Source of the DNA: Larix sibirica
Taxonomy: Eukaryota; Streptophyta; Pinopsida; Pinales; Pinaceae
Direction of reading: 5' to 3'
DNA: 11,599 nucleotides
Assembly (NCBI GenBank): GCA_004151065.3
Contig: NWUY0300010055.1
Span: 29,528-41,126 of the forward strand
Under the pieces are notes generated by a model. The model did not search any database and was not told where the DNA came from. It saw only the letters and a program-made list of their open reading frames with translations. Position 1 is the first letter of the stretch. Every line of letters starts with the position of its first letter. The translations under genes were made by a program, and so were the position numbers. Of the stretch, positions 7,446-11,599 are shown one piece after another.

Positions 7446-8861
7446 TACTAACTGTCTATCTTCTCCAACCTCACAACAGCATTCCCGACCACTCCCCTAT
7501 GACGCAAGGGTTTACTCAGCCATGCAGATAAGACTGAGCAGAAAAAAACCAAATTCTATCATTCAAACTATAATCCACAATGAAATCCCTTTTAGTAACC
7601 TTCCTCGAGCCCCTTTTATAAGATCTTCTTCTGCTTTTGAAATTGACTAGTTATTTTTTGCTACAAACTCTACCACATACCATATCAAGGCATTTCCACC
7701 CATAAGTCAATGGTTCGGGTCAGTGGGGTATCAATCCAATGTAGGGCCACTAAATCCCTCGTGGTCTACTGAACGGTCCTTATTTTATGCTCCTAGTGTT
7801 CTAGGGCTTCCGCAAGTCTCTTTAACTACTTATATAGAGTTATCGGGACCTCACACCATAGGATTTCATATTGATCAAACTTAGGACCTCCATACAATAG
7901 TATTCCACCCTCATAGTCTAGCTTCTTGCACTATGAAATATTTAAATTTTTTCTCCCACCAATCATGAATTTGGCTCTTCAGGATTAGTGTATCCATACA
8001 GCTAACACATCCAGCCTATTGAAAACCAATTCCCAACAACGAAACCATTTTTTGGCACAAAATTTGAATGAGACTAGGGTTCTTGTGCATGTTCCAACAA
8101 AGGGGAAAGTCGTAGTTGAGTGTTGGCATTTTTTATCTTCCAAAGGGAAGAAAGTCTCACCCAAAGCACCTCCTATACATATGTGTGATAAGGAGGGTTA
8201 GTTGTAGATATATGGTGAGAGATATATTTATTCCTAACATGCATTGAATTATTTACCTCCAACATACATTCATTATATTAATGATTAACTTGTTGTCGCA
8301 TGTTAACAGAGTTGCACATCAAATAGATAAAGGGAAAACAATAACCAAAAATAACTCCCAAATCATAGCACATGAAAAAGTTTGGAAGGGGGATAAGAAA
8401 CTTCATGTTTATCTATTCATATCAAAAGACTCATACAACAACAAGCTCTACAGCTGTTCACATTCATTCCTAGTCTACAAAATATAGTCCATCGTAGATC
8501 TACCCCAGATACATATATCAAAACCCATAATAACCCATTGCATTACTGATATGGATGTGCTTAGATACATCCAAAACCCAAAACAACACCATGTAACTTC
8601 CCTCAATTACCAATAGCCAACAACTACAATCGATAATAACAACAACCCTAATAATCATGATCCTTTCTCTTCCTTGCACCATGCTTTATACTTGCTGGTG
8701 TGGTTGTTTCTGACCACATCAAGATAGTTATGGTCTAACGAATTATGAGATGGCGCCTTTATGATGTACTTTACCTTGTGCCATGCCTCCTTTTGTAATG
8801 TCAACGTCCTTGATTGTGTCTTTCTTCCACAGTTTATCATTATCAAAAATGAAGGAGCCAA
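7446..8861. other. No recognisable gene; likely element 5' sequence and flank
   Basis: About 1.4 kb with only short frames and no motif I recognise. The minus strand has a TATAAAAG (7620-7613) followed by GGGCTCGAGG, which could be a promoter remnant upstream of gag. However, the surroundings do not match the 3' LTR, and no tRNA-complementary primer site was found. A 60-codon plus-strand frame at 8019-8201 and a 70-codon minus-strand frame at 8867-8655 have no identifiable family. The motif at 8113-8132 is listed separately. Parts of 8700-8861 could be earlier integrase sequence of the plus-strand element, too decayed to assign. Confidence 0.45.
8113..8132 (+). repeat. 20-base motif, inverted copy of 1073-1093
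   Basis: The sequence has core TGTTGGCATTTT preceded by TAGTTGAG. The minus strand at 1093-1073 carries the same motif with a single extra T between TAGTTGAG and TGTTGGCA. A G-run lies 16-17 bases upstream of TGTTGGCA in both places (8102-8105 here). A shared LTR start or a pair of inverted ends would explain it. The sequence beyond the motif does not align. Confidence 0.5.
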
Positions 8862-9518
8862 CACCAACCATTGGCCCCCATTGACGTAGCTTTTCCCATT
8901 TCATCAGCACTATAAGAATCCTCCCATGCTTAGAACAAGCTAGATAGAGCAGCCAATCTTTTTGAATGTATCTAGCACATCAAACAATAGGTTCATACTG
9001 TCCTACATAAAGCTAATGCCGAGTACAAGCATTGACATGGGAAACATCGAGTTCCACACAAGTTTAAGGTTGGAGATAAGGTATGGTCACATTTGCAAAA
9101 AGAGTGGCTCACACCCCCCCACAAGAAGATTAGACCACTTCGATATGGGCCTTACAACATCACAAAGGTTGTGGTTGAAAATGATTTTGAATCGAGTATT
9201 CCCCCTTTCCTTTGTTTGTACTTAGTATTTAATATGGAGTTGCTTCAACCATATTTTCTACCTCTGGTGGACACCTCAAAGGTGTCTAGGCACTTGGTCC
9301 CTACAAAAATCAACCCTATATGCATTAAGAAAGCTACAATGGACCAGATCATGGACACTCAGAAAAGAGGCATCTGCCACTAGAACATACAACTATATCA
9401 GGTTTTCAAAGCACAACAACTTCTTCACCAAGGCAAATGGCTCACTAGGATTCAAATTCAACAAAATTTTCCCCATCGAATGGAGGAAATTGATGCACTG
9501 GAGAACATTTCTTCCTAA
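8862..9518 (+). pseudogene. 3' end of a Ty3/gypsy chromovirus pol: integrase C-terminus and chromodomain-like tail
   Basis: One plus-strand frame starts around PLAPIDVAFPISS (8868) and goes through DRAANLFE, HKANAEYKH and HRVPHKFKVGDKVWSHLQKEW. It then reaches RPLRYGPYNITKVV, the GPY/F module that folds against the integrase core, and IPPFLCLYLVFNMELLQPYF. The tail reads MDQIMDTQKRG, IQLYQVFKAQQLLHQGKWLTR and QNFPHRMEEIDALENISS before TAA at 9516. It aligns by position and pattern with a chromodomain, which targets integration to marked chromatin, but it is strongly diverged. Internal stops are at 8913, 8931, in the 8940-9030 stretch (three) and at 9381. The 9093-9380 stretch is open. The rest of pol is not recognisable to the left. 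Lineage differs from the minus-strand element. Confidence 0.85.
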
Positions 9519-9525
9519 GGGGGGA
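9517..9525 (+). promoter_or_regulatory. Polypurine tract priming plus-strand DNA synthesis
   Basis: AAGGGGGGA immediately precedes TGATTG. A purine run followed by TG is the standard boundary of an internal region and 3' LTR. The tract begins within the pol stop codon (TAA at 9516-9518), so coding and replication signals overlap. Confidence 0.75.
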
Positions 9526-10640
9526 TGATTGATCTAGGTAGATATTGGTGCCACCCACCTTTTATCCACTGACTCAAAGCGGTACCCCATCTTGGCATCT
9601 TTTCTATAGTTTTTAGGTGCTAAAATTCCAATGCATTTTTGAGACCCCAAACACTTTTTTTTGTCCTTGCAACATTCTTGGATTGTCAAAGGATTTCTTA
9701 AGACTTTACCAATATTTTTATTCTCATCAGTATATTTCCAATGGGCTATCATAAATCGGGCCAAATGGAGTTTGTATGCGGAAGTTGCAACTTCGTGAAG
9801 TTGACATATCAACTAGACTCCTTAAGGCCCACATTTCTTTTTCCATTTCATCTCCTCATGTTTAGGGGTGATTAAGATTTAGAAATTTGAATTTTCATCC
9901 TCTTATAATGATCTTCTTACAAATGAAAATAGCTATCACATCTCTCTTCGGAGATAAGATACCACCATTCTAGCCAGTTTGTATTGCTTTGCAATTTATA
10001 GCCTTTTCCCATTTCAATAATTAATAAAACCTAGGTTTCGTTGTATTATTACATTATCTAAAATATTTTATATTTGTTTCCACACATATTTCTACCTTTT
10101 CATTTTTTTCTATATAATTGAGATCAATTTGAAAATCTAAATCAATATGGAAGGCCAATGCAAATTGTATGGATATTACAATCTATTTCATTCATATTAT
10201 ATTTGTGTACTAGTGTGGTGGATGCTTATACTTACATCTCCAATGCACAGTTTTATGGTATCCCTATCAATATCACTATCCAATATAAAATCTCTATGAT
10301 ATTAATTAATTGAGTTTTCCTTCTTGGAATTCATATGATTAATGTACTAACAAACTAGCTAATTTGAATGCAGTGAAAAGTTTTCGCTTGGAATGCCAAG
10401 TTTACCATATGCAAATATCATATATACTTAACTAGTTCAGGCTTTAATGTTATATGTCCTTTCAGTGGAATCAAAGGATGACAATTCCTTTGGAATTTGG
10501 CTATGTGCTTGCCTTTCTAGGTGGTCTGGTGTTTCTAGTGCATGCTTGCAATGTGTGTTTATTGGATGCTTTTGCAAGTCACTACAACCATAAGGAATAC
10601 CTCTAGTGTATTATCACATTCCAATCTGGTGAATGATGGA

Positions 10641-10690
10641 CGTGTGGAGGATGGAGGAGACATCCATTGCCATGGATACGTGGAGGATGG
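10641..10690 (+). repeat. Short direct repeat CGTG(TG)GAGGATGG
   Basis: CGTGTGGAGGATGG at 10641-10654 recurs as ACGTGGAGGATGG at 10678-10690. The second copy carries an ACGTGG core like that of plant G-box/ABRE elements. As part of a putative U3 it may be a promoter element; this is only a sequence resemblance. Confidence 0.4.
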
Positions 10691-10780
10691 TTGTTATTAA
10701 AACCCCATTAATAGTTATAATTAAGGCCAACAATGCATCTTATTAATGCAACCGTGGCATTGCCGAGGTGGTAAGCTTTA

Positions 10781-10840
10781 TTAAGGAGCGAGGAAAGTAA
10801 TTAAGATATATTAAGGAGGGATGAAAGTAATTGAGGTCAG
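10781..10840 (+). repeat. 30-bp tandem repeat in putative U3
   Basis: Two units start TTAAGGAG at 10781 and 10811, exactly 30 bases apart. The first 25 positions match at 22 (shared GAAAGTAATT), and the last five diverge. They lie about 80-140 bases upstream of the TATAAAA at 10918, a place where LTR enhancers are common. Confidence 0.7.
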
Positions 10841-10917
10841 CGGGTGTGACATTACCAACAACATTAATCACCAATTTCATAAATACATCAATGAGAAGAC
10901 ATCGAAGTCTCTGAGAG

Positions 10918-10924
10918 TATAAAA
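10918..10924 (+). promoter_or_regulatory. TATA box of putative chromovirus LTR
   Basis: TATAAAA within CTGAGAGTATAAAATGGAAG, downstream of the 30-bp repeats. The moderately G/C-containing flanks make it stand out from the AT-rich sequence around it. Transcription would start around 10945-10955. Confidence 0.4.
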
Positions 10925-11223
10925 TGGAAGCTAAAACAATTAAAAGTATATAATATTAAAGGATTTAGAGTACCAATGAAGTATTGCTATTATAAAAATA
11001 TCTATGATAATTTTATAATCATGAACTATCAATGCAAATTCATAATATTATAGAGCTATCACAAAAATGGAGGTTTTTTTTATTATTATGAGAAAATAGT
11101 ATTTTAGCAAATTTTCATTAAGTTAGTTAGAATCTGCTAATGAATTTTGATTTTGATGATCTGGGTAATCGGAATCGGGGAAAATCTCTAAAATCATTGT
11201 TCCATTATGGAGATTTACATGAT

Positions 11224-11229
11224 AATAAA
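11224..11229 (+). terminator. Possible polyadenylation signal
   Basis: AATAAA about 300 bases downstream of the TATA box. This fits an R-region end, but the region is rich in A and T and chance matches are common. Confidence 0.25.
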
Positions 11230-11342
11230 ACTATTTTCATACTTACAAATTTTATTCAATTGCCATATTTATGATTAGAAAAAAAAATATTTTTACTACA
11301 AAATTAACAAAATCTAAAATATATTGATATAATTTTAAACGT

Positions 11343-11440
11343 AAAAATAATTTAGTGAATCCCACCAAACATAATTAAAATCTTGATTTTAAATCTAAAA
11401 ATAATTTAGTAAATCTCATCAAACATAATTAGAATCTTGA
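11343..11440 (+). repeat. 54-bp tandem duplication
   Basis: AAAAATAATTTAGT begins at 11343 and again at 11397, 54 bases apart. The first 44 bases match at 40 positions, and all four differences are transitions (C/T or A/G). A weaker echo of the unit end (ATTTTAAACG) lies just before 11343. There is no coding content. Confidence 0.75.
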
Positions 11441-11599
11441 ATTACTATAGTTTCATTAGTTACAAATACTATACGATTTTCTTTTTATTGCGTCGAAGAG
11501 GCGCATTCTACAGCCCAGTAGGGGGAGATGTGTAACTCCTTCCATGCTCATCCTATAAATGACAAGTGCCTTTTATAAAAAATAATAAAATATTATAAA
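11441..11599. other. AT-rich tail, no gene recognised
   Basis: A less AT-rich island at 11490-11550 contains AGTAGGGGGAGA followed by TGTGTAACTCC, then CCTATAAATGAC. A purine run followed by TG resembles a polypurine tract and LTR start, and TATAAAT could be a promoter. No flanking coding sequence supports either. Confidence 0.3.

Larger units (their letters stand above)
545..7480 (-). mobile_element. Decayed Ty3/gypsy LTR retrotransposon, RT and RNase H deleted
   Basis: Minus-strand order is gag, protease, gag-like module, pre-RT segment, integrase, extra ORF and LTR, the order expected for Ty3/gypsy with additions. The integrase C-terminal region has WHDRHIK, HWLGPF and a VNG-x2-LKP ending and shows no chromodomain, which points to a non-chromovirus lineage (Tat/Athila-like is my guess). 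The copy is non-functional. It has more than 20 stops, at least three frame changes, substitutions at catalytic residues and no RT. No 5' LTR matching the 3' one was found up to 11599, so the 5' end is truncated or displaced, and the outer limits are approximate. Confidence 0.85.
8862..11260 (+). mobile_element. 3' part of a plus-strand Ty3/gypsy chromovirus
   Basis: It comprises the pol 3' end (8862-9518), a polypurine tract (9517-9525) and a probable LTR from 9526. Gag, protease, RT and 5' LTR are not seen. The right limit is a guess based on the poly(A)-like signal at 11224; the true LTR end could be earlier or later. Its orientation is opposite to that of the element at left, and the break between them lies somewhere in 7500-8860. 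Confidence 0.6.
9526..11260 (+). repeat. Probable 3' LTR of the plus-strand chromovirus, end unresolved
   Basis: It starts with TG right after the polypurine tract. The next 1.4 kb is non-coding and AT-rich. A TATAAAA box lies at 10918, preceded by direct repeats typical of U3, and an AATAAA at 11224 lies about 300 bases further on. If these are one promoter and terminator pair, U3 would be about 1.4 kb. No CA end or second LTR copy is available to prove it. A 92-codon frame on the minus strand at 9812-9534 lies inside this region and has no recognisable motif. Confidence 0.45.

Noticed and set aside
7420-7650. Plus-strand 76-codon ORF
   Set aside because: It overlaps the minus-strand gag N-terminus and the TATA-like site, and the translation is unrecognised.
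8962-9225. Plus-strand 87-codon ORF starting at 8962
   Set aside because: Wrong frame; the integrase C-terminus reads in the neighbouring frame through the same bases.
9534-9812. Minus-strand 92-codon ORF with several Cys and Lys
   Set aside because: It lies at the start of the probable LTR and has no recognisable domain; treated as chance.
1-11599. CRISPR arrays, bacterial defence or mobile systems, tRNA or rRNA genes
   Set aside because: No spaced identical repeats, no cloverleaf-forming gene, no ribosomal sequence and no bacterial operon structure were seen; the content is plant retroelement.

Overview
The window looks like intergenic, repeat-rich DNA from a land plant with a large genome. 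I see no intact host gene, no rRNA or tRNA, and nothing bacterial. It is AT-rich and filled with old LTR retrotransposons riddled with stop codons. The gypsy-type proteins and the decay pattern would suit a gymnosperm, but that is an inference.

The main feature is one decayed Ty3/gypsy element on the minus strand, about 545-7480. Read from high to low coordinates it has: a gag with an N-terminal helical segment and five CCHC zinc-knuckle positions (7445 to about 5650); an aspartic protease (about 5103-4500); a second gag-like module containing TPARWW (about 4500-3960); the segment that normally sits just before reverse transcriptase (about 3890-3560); an integrase core and C-terminal domain (about 3554-2691); a long decayed extra reading frame after pol (2136-1087); and a candidate 3' LTR with TATA box, poly(A) signal and internal repeats (about 1084-545). 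Reverse transcriptase, RNase H and the integrase zinc-binding domain are missing. The flanks are joined in the same reading frame at about 3546-3560. No matching 5' LTR was found.

A second element lies on the plus strand at the right. Only its 3' end is recognised: the integrase C-terminus with a GPY/F-type module and a diverged chromodomain-like tail (8862-9518), a polypurine tract overlapping the stop codon, and a likely LTR starting at 9526. That LTR region carries tandem repeats, a TATA box (10918) and a poly(A)-like signal (11224). Its right end could not be fixed.

At the far left (163-543, plus strand) is a short decayed frame of unknown identity. The 7446-8861 stretch has no recognised gene, but it holds a near-perfect inverted copy of a 20-base motif found at the proposed LTR start near 1084.

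The coding parts are relics and do not form a working pathway. The most unusual points are the in-frame loss of RT/RNase H, the five-knuckle gag, the gag-like module between protease and RT, and the long post-pol reading frame.
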